This document shows, piece by piece, positions 16,230 to 25,155 of a stretch of 64,000 bases of DNA (within the stretch, counting starts at the first letter, position 1; every line of letters starts with the position of its first letter). The notes under the pieces are model-generated. The model made no database searches. It was given only the letters and a program-made list of their open reading frames with translations, and was not told the DNA's origin. Source of the DNA: Acrocarpospora macrocephala (GTDB lineage Bacteria > Actinomycetota > Actinomycetes > Streptosporangiales > Streptosporangiaceae); assembly GCF_009687865.1 (NCBI RefSeq), contig NZ_BLAE01000008.1, positions 142,956 through 206,955 on the forward strand, in the 5' to 3' direction. The position numbers and the translations under genes were made by a program.

Positions 16230-17177
16230 TCAGTGGCGCGGCAGGGTGGCCAGCACCAGGTTGGGGTCGGTGGCGGTGAGGTAGGCGGCGCTGAGCACGT
16301 AGAGGGTCCGGCCGCGTACGGCTACCGAGGTGGGGTTCTGCAGTCCGGCGATGGGAAGCGTGTTGGAGTGGCCGTCCGCATCGATTCGTACCACCTTGTT
16401 CGGCGCGTTGAGGGTCGCGATGACCTGATCGTCCGGGGTTCCGGCGAAGGCGATGTCGTCGATACCGGCCAGCCCGGCGGCCTTGACCTGTACGGGTCCG
16501 GGGCGGCCTTGCCTGATCGGGATCCGCAGCAGGGTGCCCAGGTCGAGATTGGTGGCCCAGACCGCGCCATGCCGTACCTTGATGCCGTTGGCACCGAGGA
16601 ATCCGGTTGCGGCGAGTTCAGGTGCCGACGACCAGACCCTGGCGTTGCCGCCGTTAAGGGGCACCGTGGAGATGGAACCGAGAACCGAGTCGGTGAGGTA
16701 GAAGGTCTTCGCCGGTTCGTCGTACGCCAGGCCGTTGGGCAGCCCGGTGGCCGGCAGCGCGGCGATGCGCTGTGGCTGCTGCCCCGGACGCAGCCGGTAG
16801 AGGCCGGTGGTCGCGGCGTCGCCACTGGCGTACAGGAAGTAGAGCGTGCCGTCGGCAGTACGGACGATGCCGGTGGTGAGCGCGAACCCCAGGGCCGGAG
16901 TGTCGGCACCCCCGTCGGCGGGCGCAGCAAGGGTCGCCAGGATCCGAATGGCGCCGGCTGGGCTGATCGCGGCAACCTGGCGGGCGGCCGCGAAGGTGAC
17001 GTACGCCGTACCGTCCGGACCGAGCGCAACATTTTCCGGCAGTTGCCCCTTGGCCAGGTCGAAGTGCACCGCGATCCGTGATGTCACCGACGGGCGGGCC
17101 TGCGCCGCGTTCGACGTCGGTACGGTCACCAGTCCGATCCCGGCGGCGACCGCGAGGGCGAGCATTCTGTTGCGCAT
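16230..17177 (-). CDS. Secreted beta-propeller protein (ScyD/ScyE or SMP-30-like)
   Basis: A 315-residue exported protein: signal peptide MRNRMLALAVAAGIGLVTV then a six-bladed-propeller-like sequence with repeats such as GQLPENVALGPDGTAYVTF, LPNGLAYDEPAKTFYLTD and LQNPTSVAVRGRTLYVLS. Actinomycete proteins of this sort are annotated ScyD/ScyE family. They resemble SMP-30/gluconolactonase folds but usually lack a proven activity. Start ATG 17177 has AAAGGA upstream. It converges with the ArsR-like gene, 8 nt apart. Confidence 0.8.
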   Translation of the reverse strand: MRNRMLALAVAAGIGLVTVPTSNAAQARPSVTSRIAVHFDLAKGQLPENVALGPDGTAYVTFAAARQVAAISPAGAIRILATLAAPADGGADTPALGFALTTGIVRTADGTLYFLYASGDAATTGLYRLRPGQQPQRIAALPATGLPNGLAYDEPAKTFYLTDSVLGSISTVPLNGGNARVWSSAPELAATGFLGANGIKVRHGAVWATNLDLGTLLRIPIRQGRPGPVQVKAAGLAGIDDIAFAGTPDDQVIATLNAPNKVVRIDADGHSNTLPIAGLQNPTSVAVRGRTLYVLSAAYLTATDPNLVLATLPRH

Positions 17178-17281
17178 TTCTGGTCCTTTCTGCATGGCTT
17201 CGCGAACGTGGAGTTCATGGGCGCGCGACATGGGACGCTCCGTTCGGAGCGTCTGGGAAACGTGGGGAAGGAGTCAGCCGG

Positions 17282-18178
17282 TCATTTCCGCGTCGGCGCA
17301 TCGCGCCGAGGGTCCTGAGCGGAGGCACGCCCGGTGACCACGCTGTGGACGAGCAGTGTCATCGCGGAGTGTGAGGGCGAGTCGGGTTCGGTGGTCGCGA
17401 CGACCACCGCCTGGTCGTCGGCGGTCCGCAGTGTCTGCTGGGTCACCTTCATGGTGCCCACCAGCGGGTGCCGCATCTCGTAGATCGCGTCGCCGCCGGC
17501 CTTGACGCGGTGGTCGGCCCACATCGCGGCGAATTCCGGGCTCTTGACCGTCAACTCCCCGATCAGCGCGGCCAGCAGCGGGTCGTCCGGGTGGCGCCCG
17601 GAGGCCATCCGCAGGGTCGCCACCACGCCCTGTGCTTTGGCGGCCCAGTCGGCGTACAGGTCACGGGTGTGCGCGTCCAGAAACACCAGGCGCGCCATGT
17701 TGGGCCGCCGCTGCGGTGTGTCCGGGCCGTCCGGGTCCAGATGGCCGGCGTATAAGGCATGGCCCAGGGTGTTCCACGCCAGCACATCGCTGCGCCGGCC
17801 GAGCACCACCATGGGCACATCGCCGAGCACCGTGATCAGCTGACGTGTCACCGGGCTGACCCGTTCGGGAACGGGTCGGCGCCTGGCGCCCCGGCGGCGG
17901 CCGCCGGAGGCCAGTTCATGCAGGTGGCGACGCTCCGCATCGTCCAGGCGCAGCGCTCGGGCCAGCGCATCCAGTACCTCGGGCGAGGCATTGGAGGCCT
18001 GACCCTGCTCCAGCCGTGAGTAGTATGACGCGCTCACCCCGGCCAGCAGCGCCAGTTCCTCTCGACGCAGCCCGGGGACCCGGCGTTGGCCACCGTACGT
18101 GGCCACCCCCACGTCCTCAGGTCGCAGCTGAGAGCGCCTTGTTTGAAGGAACTCCCCGAGCTGCCGTCTCGTGTTCAT
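17282..18178 (-). CDS. XRE-family regulator with MmyB-like ligand domain
   Basis: A 298-residue regulator. Residues about 8-80 are an HTH_31/XRE domain (RVPGLRREELALLAGVSASY, YYSRLEQGQ), the signature of the MmyB-like family. The C-terminal half is the PAS-like MmyB ligand-binding domain (VLGRRSDVLAWNTLGHALYA, DLYADWAAKAQGVVATLRM, HPLVGTMKVTQQTL), which in structures binds a fatty-acid-like ligand. It likely regulates the propeller gene just downstream (104 nt) or its own expression. The target is not visible in sequence. Confidence 0.9.
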   Translation of the reverse strand: MNTRRQLGEFLQTRRSQLRPEDVGVATYGGQRRVPGLRREELALLAGVSASYYSRLEQGQASNASPEVLDALARALRLDDAERRHLHELASGGRRRGARRRPVPERVSPVTRQLITVLGDVPMVVLGRRSDVLAWNTLGHALYAGHLDPDGPDTPQRRPNMARLVFLDAHTRDLYADWAAKAQGVVATLRMASGRHPDDPLLAALIGELTVKSPEFAAMWADHRVKAGGDAIYEMRHPLVGTMKVTQQTLRTADDQAVVVATTEPDSPSHSAMTLLVHSVVTGRASAQDPRRDAPTRK

Positions 18179-18270
18179 GGCTCACAGTATTCGCGGCCGG
18201 TTCACGACTCAGCCACACTCTGCCAGTGATAGGCACGGCAGGACCTTCTGTCGAGCCCCGATCGGGGAGG

Positions 18271-19065
18271 TCAGGCATCTTCCGGCAGCGGTTCGCCGGT
18301 CTCCAGCAGCGACTTCAGGCTCGCCACCACGTTCGGCCAGCCGTGGCTGACCATCTCGGCCAGGCTCGATCCGGGCTCGAAGCTGTCGTGCACGACGGTG
18401 AGCTTCACGACCTGCGCGGCGGCCTCCTCAATCGTGAAGGTGACCTTCGAGCGGGCCTCGCCGGACAGCCGGGTGAGCAGCTCCTCGTCCCAGCCGAAGC
18501 GCTTGGCGAGCTCCGGGGTGATGGCGTGCCAGGTGTAGGAGAGCCGACTGTAGGGTTCGGCCTCCAGCACGACCTGCTCCGGGTCGCTGATCAGCACGCC
18601 GTGGTTGTCCCAGGTCATCGGCGAGCCGACGGACCAGTCCGTGGTGAACTCCGTGGCCCAGTAGCGGCGGGTGAAGGCGGGCTCGGTCAGCGCCTGCCAG
18701 AGCTTCTGCGGGGTGGTGCGGATGTAGGTGGTGTAGACGAAGGTCGGCGCGTCCATCGGGGTCTCCTCCAAGGCGAGTTTCAGGTCCGCCAGGGCTTGGA
18801 CCCTGGCCTGGTCGTAGCGGCTGATCCACCGGTGGGCGATCTCGTGCACGGGCGCGGCGTTGAGGTAGTGCAGCTTCTCCCGGCCCCGCCGCACCGTGGC
18901 GACGAGCCCGGCCTCCTCCAACACCGCGAGGTGCTTGCTGACGGACTGCCTGGCCATGTCGAGTCCGGCGCACAGCTCGCGCAGCGTCTGCCCGTTGCGG
19001 GCGTTGAGCGAGTCGAGCAGCGCGCGCCGGCTCGGATCGGCCAGCGCCTTGAACACCTCGTCCAT
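18271..19065 (-). CDS. ArsR winged helix fused to SRPBCC/AHSA1 domain
   Basis: A 264-residue fusion. Residues 1-90 are an ArsR-family helix-turn-helix (VFKALADPSRRALLDSLNAR, MARQSVSKHLAVLEEAGLV). From residue about 105 an AHSA1/START-like domain follows (FVYTTYIRTTPQKLWQALTE, YWATEFTTDWSVGSPMTWDN, VVHDSFEPGSSLAEMVSHGW). AHSA1 domains have a hydrophobic cavity, so the protein probably senses a small lipophilic ligand through the fused domain. In most genomes the two domains are in adjacent genes. Its promoter has tandem GCAGCC/GGCTGC inverted repeats (19102-19145). Confidence 0.88.
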   Translation of the reverse strand: MDEVFKALADPSRRALLDSLNARNGQTLRELCAGLDMARQSVSKHLAVLEEAGLVATVRRGREKLHYLNAAPVHEIAHRWISRYDQARVQALADLKLALEETPMDAPTFVYTTYIRTTPQKLWQALTEPAFTRRYWATEFTTDWSVGSPMTWDNHGVLISDPEQVVLEAEPYSRLSYTWHAITPELAKRFGWDEELLTRLSGEARSKVTFTIEEAAAQVVKLTVVHDSFEPGSSLAEMVSHGWPNVVASLKSLLETGEPLPEDA

Positions 19066-19101
19066 GCCCGCCCCCGTACCCAGGTTGCCGCCTGTCGATA
19101 T

Positions 19102-19145
19102 GCAGCCTTTCGGCTGCCTTTAATTTAGGCAGCCAAATGGCTGCC
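19102..19145. promoter_or_regulatory. Tandem inverted repeats upstream of the ArsR-SRPBCC gene
   Basis: GCAGCCtttcGGCTGC (19102-19117) and GGCAGCCAaaTGGCTGCC (19128-19145) are two perfect inverted repeats with the same half-site, separated by an AT-rich TAATTTA. The placement, 37-80 nt upstream of the ArsR start, suggests autoregulation by a pair of dimers. Confidence 0.65.
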
Positions 19146-19193
19146 TGTCAAGAAGTGCGGCTACGGGTCCGGCGCAAAAGGACTCTACCCAAT

Positions 19194-19215
19194 GAGTATA
19201 CTCGCCAGGTATAGT
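19194..19215 (+). promoter_or_regulatory. PadR operator and leaderless promoter
   Basis: The palindrome GAGTATACTC (19194-19203) is followed by TATAGT (19210-19215), which lies exactly 7 nt before the PadR ATG. A repressor bound at the palindrome would cover the promoter spacer, fitting autoregulation as is usual for PadR proteins. Confidence 0.55.
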
Positions 19216-19222
19216 CGTCGGC

Positions 19223-19747
19223 ATGTCCGTTCCGTACACGCTGCTGGGGCTGATCGAAGAGAACGCTCGCCACGGCTATGACCTGAAGCAGTCCTACGAC
19301 CGCCGATTCGGCGATGCCAAGCCAATTAGGTTCGGCCAGATCTACCGCATCCTCGCCCAGTTGGTACGCGATGGGCGGGCCGAGGTCGTCGGTGTGGAAC
19401 CGGGCGCGGGACCGGACCGCAAGCGGTATGCGATCACTCCGGATGGTGTGGCCGATTTGGACCGCTGGCTGGCCGAGCCGGAGGATCCGCAGCCCCAGCT
19501 CCAGAACGTGCTGTTCGCCAAGGTCGTGCTGGCGCTGATCTCCGGCCGCTCCGCCGAGGGATTTCTCGACGCTCAGCGGGAGCGCCACATGGCCAGAATG
19601 CGTGAGCTGACCAAGCTGCGGCGCGAGGCGACGGAGACGCACGCCGCGCTGCTCGCCGACTACCAGCTCTTTCACATCGAGGCCGACCTGCGCTGGATCG
19701 ACCACGCGGCCGGTCGGCTGGGCGCGCTCGCAGCGGAGGTGCGGTGA
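19223..19747 (+). CDS. PadR-family transcriptional regulator
   Basis: A 174-residue PadR protein: winged helix (VPYTLLGLIEENARHGYDLK, IRFGQIYRILAQLVRDGRAE, wing PGPDRKRYAITPDG) and C-terminal helical Vir_act_alpha_C dimerisation domain (RERHMARMRELTKLRREATE). PadR proteins repress neighbouring exporters and are released by the exported drug. Its stop overlaps the start of the ABC ATPase, making a three-gene operon padR-ATPase-permease. Confidence 0.9.
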   Translation: MSVPYTLLGLIEENARHGYDLKQSYDRRFGDAKPIRFGQIYRILAQLVRDGRAEVVGVEPGAGPDRKRYAITPDGVADLDRWLAEPEDPQPQLQNVLFAKVVLALISGRSAEGFLDAQRERHMARMRELTKLRREATETHAALLADYQLFHIEADLRWIDHAAGRLGALAAEVR

Positions 19748-20433
19748 TGATGGACGCGCTGGCCTGCCGCGACCTGCACAAGAGTTTCGGCCTCACCCAC
19801 GCATTGCGCGGCGCCAACCTCTCGGTGAGTGCCGGGGAGGTGCTGGCGGTCATGGGCCCCAGCGGATCCGGCAAGTCGACGCTGCTGCAGTGCCTGGCGG
19901 GCATTCTCACCCCCGACTCCGGCGAGGTGAGCCTCGACGGCATGCGGGTCGACCTGCTGGGTGACGACCGGCGCACCCGGCTGCGACGGACGATCTTCGG
20001 TTTCGTCTTCCAGTTCGGGCAGCTGGTGGCCGAGCTGCCGGTGGCGGAGAACATCGCGCTGCCGCTGCTGCTGGCCGGGGACCGCCGCCGGGCCGCGCTC
20101 TCCGCCGCCCGGGATTGGCTGCCGCGGCTGGGTCTGGACGGGCTCCACGACCGGCTGCCCGGCGACCTGTCGGGAGGGCAGGCGCAGCGGGTGGCGATCG
20201 CCCGGGCGCTGATCGCGGGTCCCCGGGTGCTGTTCGCCGATGAGCCGACCGGGGCGCTGGACTCTGTGGCGGCTGACCAGGTCATGGAGGTGCTGATGGA
20301 CGAGGTTCGGGCGCAGGGCACCTGCGTGGTCATGGTGACCCACGAACCGCGGGTCGCCGCCTATGCCGATCGGACGGTCACCGTACGAGACGGACGGGTC
20401 GTCCACCCCGCCAGGGAGTGGGAGTCTGTGTGA
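19744..20433 (+). CDS. ABC transporter ATP-binding protein (MacB/LolD type)
   Basis: A 229-residue ATPase: Walker A GPSGSGKST, Q-loop FQFGQLVAELPVAENI, signature LSGGQAQR, Walker B VLFADEPTGALD, His switch VTHEP. The spacing and the ADEPTGALD motif are those of the LolD/MacB/FtsE class that pairs with FtsX-type permeases. Start GTG 19744 overlaps the padR stop, and its stop overlaps the permease ATG (TGATG). It energises export or extracytoplasmic mechanotransmission together with the 20433 product. Confidence 0.93.
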   Translation: MMMDALACRDLHKSFGLTHALRGANLSVSAGEVLAVMGPSGSGKSTLLQCLAGILTPDSGEVSLDGMRVDLLGDDRRTRLRRTIFGFVFQFGQLVAELPVAENIALPLLLAGDRRRAALSAARDWLPRLGLDGLHDRLPGDLSGGQAQRVAIARALIAGPRVLFADEPTGALDSVAADQVMEVLMDEVRAQGTCVVMVTHEPRVAAYADRTVTVRDGRVVHPAREWESV

Positions 20434-22562
20434 TGAGTGCGCTGCTCGGGTTGAGGATGGCGCTTACCGGCGGGCGAAGGAGCCTGCCCGGGCTGGTGCT
20501 GACGGCTGTCGGCGTCGCTGCCGGGGTCATGCTGCTCCTGTTCGGTCTGGCTGCCCAGTCCGCGCTCCAGGGGCGGCTGGAAAGGTCGGCGTGGCAGGAC
20601 ACGGAGGCCTCGACCGAGGCGACGGCGCCCGATCCGGCGCTGTGGCTCGCGGTCAGCGATCATTACGCGGACAGGCCACTGCACCGCGTCCATGTGGCGG
20701 CGCTTGGGCCGCGTCCCCCTGTCCCGCCAGGACTGGATCGGCTGCCATCGGCGGGCGAGGTCGCCGTCTCACCCGCGATGCATGACCTTCTCGCGGCCAC
20801 GCCGGACGATCAACTCGACGACCGTATCCCCGGCCGGGTCACCATGATCATCGGTGCTGCTGGGCTCCGCCATCCGGATCACCTCGTGGCGGTTATCGGC
20901 CATACGCCCGAGGAACTGCGCCGGCTCGGCGGAGCCCAGGTGGTGCACGGGATAGAGACGCAGTCTCTCGACCTCCTCGACTTCCTCAAAGCCGGCCTCA
21001 TGATGGCGACGATCCTCATGCTCTTCCCGATCCTGATCTTCATGATCATGGTCGCCAGGCTCGCCGCCGCCCGCCACGAGCAGCGCCTCGCCACGATGCG
21101 CATGGTCGGGGCGACCAGGCTGCAGACCGCGGCGATGGCAGCCGCGGAGACCGGGCTGGGCGCCGTGGCCGGCACCATCGCCGGATTGCTGGGCTATCTG
21201 ACGGCGCGGCCGATCCTGGCGAACATCGTGGAGTACGGCGGCTATCAGGGAGGTCACTTCTTCCCCGCCGATCTCGTCGTGCCGCTCGCCCAGCTGATCG
21301 TCGTCCTTGCCGGTGTGCCGGTGTTGGCGACGCTCACCACGGTCCTCTCGCTGCGCCGGGTGCAGATCACCCCGCTGAGAGTCGGCAGCCGCGTATCCCG
21401 GAGGCCGCCCACGGCCTGGCGGGCGCTGCCGCTGGCAGTGGGTGTCGCCGGGTTTGCCGTCGACTCCGTCGTGCTGCACAACTGGCCCGACCTCATGGCC
21501 GCGAACGACTGGGTCATCAACGCCCTGCTGCTGTGCAGCCTGACAGGTGCCGTCGTGATCGGGCCGTGGGCGTGCCTGGTCGTCGGCCGGGCCATGGTCC
21601 GGTACGGCCGGCGAGCCACCACCCTCATCGCGGCACGGCGCATTGCGGGTGACCCATGGGCGGCCTACCGGTCGGTCGGCGGTGTTGCCGTGGCTGTGTT
21701 CGTCACCACGTTGGTGGCCAGCTTCCCCGGTATCGGTTCCACTGGGGCGGCTGGCGTGTCGTCCGATGTACGGCTCCGCCCCGGCGTGGTGGAGATCTAC
21801 GCGGGCGGCCAGCCCGCCACCGCGCTGGCACCGCTGATGTCCAGCGGGGTGGTCGTGGCAGGTGCCGTACCCGGTGGCGGTGTTGCCGTGGCCTGTGCCG
21901 AGCTGGCCCGGGTCGTCCGCGTGACCTGCCCGCTGCCGTCGGAATTCCAGATGCCCAACACCGCCGCCATGGGGATGTGGGTCACGAGTGGGCGGGTGGT
22001 CGAGCCCGGGCCCGATGCCGCCGGCCTGCCGGTGCACGCCCTGTACGTGCAGACCGACGGCAGTGTCGCCGCCGAGGAACGCATCCGTACGCAGGCATCG
22101 TCCCTGCTGCCGCGGGCGATCGTCAGCACCAGCCGTGACGTCTTCCGCCAGACCGTCGAGTTCCGCGTCTTCTCCGACATAGGCACCGGGATGCGCGTCG
22201 CCATGCTCTTCGTCCTCCTGGTGGCGGGCTGCAGCCTGACGATCTCTCTCATCGGCGGGCTGACCGAACGGCGCCGGCCCTTCGCGCTGCTCCGTGCCGC
22301 CGGGCTCGGCCTCGGCGAGCTGCGCCGCATCGCGCTGCTGGAGACGACCGTGCCTCTGGTATCCATGGTGCTCCTGGCGGTCGGGCTGGCGTCGGTGCCT
22401 CCTGTGGCGATCTCGATCATCGCGGCGCAGCCGTACGCAGCGCCCGGCTGGGATTTCGCCGCGCTCCTCGGCGGCGGCGTACTGGCGGCCTTGGCCATGA
22501 CGACGCTGACGCTACCCCTGATCGATAGCGCCACCAGGCATGACGCCGTGCGCTTCGAGTAG
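20433..22562 (+). CDS. FtsX-type ABC transporter permease
   Basis: A 709-residue permease. Hydrophobic segments are seen near the N-terminus (LVLTAVGVAAGVMLLLFGLA), around 190-350 (MMATILMLFPILIFMIMVAR), and at the C-terminus (VAMLFVLLVAGCSLTISLIG onward), with large extracytoplasmic regions between. This is the two-FtsX-domain architecture of actinomycete macrolide/peptide exporters. Translational coupling to the ATPase and PadR regulator argues for drug or antimicrobial-peptide response. The substrate is unknown. Confidence 0.9.
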   Translation: MSALLGLRMALTGGRRSLPGLVLTAVGVAAGVMLLLFGLAAQSALQGRLERSAWQDTEASTEATAPDPALWLAVSDHYADRPLHRVHVAALGPRPPVPPGLDRLPSAGEVAVSPAMHDLLAATPDDQLDDRIPGRVTMIIGAAGLRHPDHLVAVIGHTPEELRRLGGAQVVHGIETQSLDLLDFLKAGLMMATILMLFPILIFMIMVARLAAARHEQRLATMRMVGATRLQTAAMAAAETGLGAVAGTIAGLLGYLTARPILANIVEYGGYQGGHFFPADLVVPLAQLIVVLAGVPVLATLTTVLSLRRVQITPLRVGSRVSRRPPTAWRALPLAVGVAGFAVDSVVLHNWPDLMAANDWVINALLLCSLTGAVVIGPWACLVVGRAMVRYGRRATTLIAARRIAGDPWAAYRSVGGVAVAVFVTTLVASFPGIGSTGAAGVSSDVRLRPGVVEIYAGGQPATALAPLMSSGVVVAGAVPGGGVAVACAELARVVRVTCPLPSEFQMPNTAAMGMWVTSGRVVEPGPDAAGLPVHALYVQTDGSVAAEERIRTQASSLLPRAIVSTSRDVFRQTVEFRVFSDIGTGMRVAMLFVLLVAGCSLTISLIGGLTERRRPFALLRAAGLGLGELRRIALLETTVPLVSMVLLAVGLASVPPVAISIIAAQPYAAPGWDFAALLGGGVLAALAMTTLTLPLIDSATRHDAVRFE

Positions 22563-22565
22563 AGA

Positions 22566-22716
22566 AGGCCCTAAGGGCAAGAGCCGCAACCTGGTCGAGC
22601 GCTGCTTCGCCAAACTCAAGCAGTGGCGCGCCATCGCCACCCGCTTCGACAAGCTCGCCAGCCGCATCTCGCGGGCGCTGTCATCGCGTCCTTGATGCAC
22701 TGGCTCCGGGTGGCAG
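22566..22716 (+). pseudogene. IS5-family transposase C-terminal remnant
   Basis: The plus strand encodes GKSRNLVERCFAKLKQWRAI and ATRFDKLA, the C-terminal DDE (Glu) block of IS5-type transposases, then after a frame change AVIASLMHWLR. It lacks the rest of the gene and has a frameshift, so it is a dead fragment right behind the permease stop. Confidence 0.75.
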
Positions 22717-22915
22717 ACCCTCCCCGGCCTGACCCCCGCCCTGCCCAGACACGAAGCCCGATGGACGCAATAGATATAAACAAATAATGACTTCCTATTT
22801 CCATCTATGCGTGATTAAAAATTTATCTTCGTATGATATGATGTCCACCAGATCAAATTTATGCGAATAGCATCGTCATTCAAACGGCTAGAGAACTGCG
22901 AAAGGGAATCAGCCG
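22717..22915 (+). other. AT-rich promoter region of the methyltransferase gene
   Basis: This 200-nt stretch contains about 120 nt of unusually AT-rich DNA (for example ATTAAAAATTTATCTTCG then TATGATATGATG), which contrasts with the genome and marks horizontally acquired or strongly promoted sequence. GAAAGGGA 10 nt before ATG 22916 is a good ribosome-binding site. Confidence 0.45.
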
Positions 22916-23779
22916 ATGAATGACGAAGAGCCGAGCCAGAGCGCGCTCATGGCGGCGGCGGGCCGCGCGGCCCATCTGATCGTGGACCGGGAACCCTTCA
23001 TCTTCGAGGACACCGTCGCCCACGCCCTGCTCGGCGATCAGGCCGAGGAACTGATGGGCTACCACAAGGCCTACGGCGACCACCCGATCCTATCCGGCGT
23101 CCGCGCACAGGTCACCGCCCGAAGTCATTACACCGAACACCGCCTGGCCGAACTCGCCGTCCAGGGCCTGACTCAGTACGTGATCCTCGGCGCCGGACTG
23201 GACACCTTCGCCTACCGCTCCCCCTTGGTCGGCCAGGTCACCGTCTACGAAGTCGACCACCCAACCACCCAGCACTGGAAGCGCGCCCTCCTGGCATCCG
23301 CGGGAATCACCCCGCCAGACAATCTGTCCTTCGTCGGAATCGACTTCGAAACCGACACCCTCCCCGACCGCCTCACCGCCCACGGATTCGACCCCAACAA
23401 GCCCGCCCTGGTCAGCTGGCTGGGCGTCAGCATGTATCTGACCACCCCAGCCATCACCACCACCCTTACCGCGATCGGCCACCTCGCCCCCACCACCGAA
23501 CTGATCATGGAGTACGCCCTGCCCCCCGCCCAGCGCGACGAAAAGGGCGCCGCCTACGCCGACATCGCCATGACTGCCACAGCCGAGCGAGGCGAGCCCT
23601 GGCTGACCTTCTTCACCCCCGAGGAACTGTCGGCAACACTGGCCGACCACGCCTTGGACGTAGCCGAACACATCCGCCAGCAACAGGCGATACCTTCCAC
23701 ACTCTGGCAACGCCATGACCCACTGGTACCCGTCGACGTCTGCCGCCTGGTCCGCGCAGCGGTGAGGGCCAAGCCATAG
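22916..23779 (+). CDS. Class I SAM-dependent methyltransferase (TIGR00027/LCMT-like)
   Basis: A 287-residue methyltransferase with the family motifs QYVILGAGLDTFAYR (SAM-binding glycine loop), VYEVDHP (acidic ribose ligand) and VSWLGVSMYLT. Actinomycetes and mycobacteria carry many such paralogues (leucine-carboxyl-methyltransferase-like fold), most of them O-methyltransferases of uncharacterised substrate. Codon use (CC-rich wobble) differs from the flanking permease, and the AT-rich leader plus IS5 remnant upstream suggest acquisition. Confidence 0.85.
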   Translation: MNDEEPSQSALMAAAGRAAHLIVDREPFIFEDTVAHALLGDQAEELMGYHKAYGDHPILSGVRAQVTARSHYTEHRLAELAVQGLTQYVILGAGLDTFAYRSPLVGQVTVYEVDHPTTQHWKRALLASAGITPPDNLSFVGIDFETDTLPDRLTAHGFDPNKPALVSWLGVSMYLTTPAITTTLTAIGHLAPTTELIMEYALPPAQRDEKGAAYADIAMTATAERGEPWLTFFTPEELSATLADHALDVAEHIRQQQAIPSTLWQRHDPLVPVDVCRLVRAAVRAKP

Positions 23780-23822
23780 TCCCCACCACATCGCACAAAA
23801 GCCGAGCCGGGGAACTGCCGAC

Positions 23823-24629
23823 TCAGATGGCGATGAAGAATTCCAGCAGTTCTGGGGCGAGGGACTGAGGGGCCACATTATGCGTCTGGCCCTCCAGGAT
23901 TCTGTGCACCGCTCGGGGTACGGTTGCAGCGACCGCCTTTCCCGCGTTGGTCATCCACGCAGGGCTGTTCTCGCCGATCAGCACGAGCGTGGGCTGCGTG
24001 ATCGAGGTGAGAAGTTCGGTGGGCAGGGCGTTGCCCGGCCCCATGAGAGCAGCCTCGTACGCCAGGGTGTGAGCGATCGCTTCCACTCCTGACCAGGAGG
24101 AGTGGGCGCGCATCGCGGTCACCGTCTCGACGGGGACCTCGGCAGCCTCGACCATGAACAGCTCGACCGCCTCCGCCCGCAGGCCCTGTTTGACCAGGAT
24201 TTCCAGTCGCGATGCGAAGTCGTACGACAGACTGGGTGCGCTGTCGTCAACGTGGTACGGAGGCTCCCACACGGCGAGTCTCGAGATGGCCGGGTTCCGG
24301 GCCGTGGCCTCCAGCGCCAGGGCGGCGCCGGAGGACCCACCGAAAACCATGGCCGACCCGCCCGCCGCCTCGATGAGGGCGGACAGGTCCTCGATCTCAC
24401 GCTCAACGGCATACGGCTGGGTGTCGCCGCTTTCGCCGCGGCCACGACGGTCATAGTTGAAAACCGTGAACCATGGGGCCAGGGCGGCCGCTACGCCGTA
24501 CAGCGTGGGATGGGTCTTGTCGGTGAACGCGCCGTGCACCAGGACGACCGCCGGCCCGACGCCGGATCGGTCGTACGCGATGGAGGTCCCGTCGGCCGAG
24601 GTCACCCTTCCGGTCATCATCTCGTTCAT
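23823..24629 (-). CDS. Alpha/beta hydrolase
   Basis: About 268 residues from the ATG at 24629, which has AAGGA 9 nt upstream. Features are VVLVHGAFTDK (oxyanion), GGSSGAALAL (nucleophile Ser), LVLIGENSPAWM (acid region) and a late His in GQTHNVAP. The fold is that of esterases/haloperoxidase-like hydrolases. Its start lies 14 nt after the VOC-family gene on the same strand, so the two form an operon, probably controlled by the AraC regulator further upstream. Confidence 0.85.
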   Translation of the reverse strand: MNEMMTGRVTSADGTSIAYDRSGVGPAVVLVHGAFTDKTHPTLYGVAAALAPWFTVFNYDRRGRGESGDTQPYAVEREIEDLSALIEAAGGSAMVFGGSSGAALALEATARNPAISRLAVWEPPYHVDDSAPSLSYDFASRLEILVKQGLRAEAVELFMVEAAEVPVETVTAMRAHSSWSGVEAIAHTLAYEAALMGPGNALPTELLTSITQPTLVLIGENSPAWMTNAGKAVAATVPRAVHRILEGQTHNVAPQSLAPELLEFFIAI

Positions 24630-24642
24630 GGCGCGCATTCCT

Positions 24643-25035
24643 TCAGCCTGCCGGTGCCACCAGGCACAGGGCCTCCCAGTGGTGGCCGTCGAGGTCGGTG
24701 AAACCGCGCTGGTACCGGTAGCCGTCATTCCTCAGATCGCCGACGGGGGCGGCACCCGCCGCGAGGGCCTTGTCGAACAACTCGTCGACCTGAGCGGGGT
24801 TCTCGACGCCCATGACCAGGATCACCTGGGTGCTCTTGGTGGCGTCGGCGACATCCGTGGCCGCATACGTGGCGAACGTCGGCTCGGTCAGCAGCATGAC
24901 CTGCGCGTGCTCATTGATCACCACGGACGCCATGTCGTCGGCCATGCCGAAGAGCGTGAAGCCGAGGTCGGTGAAGAACGTCTTCGACCTTTCCAGGTCT
25001 CTGACCGGCAGATTGACGAACAGTACGGTGGACAT
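24643..25035 (-). CDS. VOC-family protein (glyoxalase/bleomycin-resistance fold)
   Basis: A 130-residue protein with paired beta-alpha-beta-beta-beta modules: STVLFVNLPVRDLERSKTFF at the start and GFTDLDGHHWEAL at the end, the latter with the typical metal-ligand His/Glu. It may be a dioxygenase, isomerase or drug-binding protein. The family does not allow a finer call. Co-transcribed with the following hydrolase gene. Confidence 0.88.
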   Translation of the reverse strand: MSTVLFVNLPVRDLERSKTFFTDLGFTLFGMADDMASVVINEHAQVMLLTEPTFATYAATDVADATKSTQVILVMGVENPAQVDELFDKALAAGAAPVGDLRNDGYRYQRGFTDLDGHHWEALCLVAPAG

Positions 25036-25155
25036 CGCTGGAGCCTTTCCTGATGGTTGTTCTCGCCGGTTGGTGCGAACACCTTTATCCTGCGGATCCC
25101 GGCCCGCCGGGGCTTGGCTCTCGGTGCCAGCCGATTGACTTTCCGTGCCAGGCCC

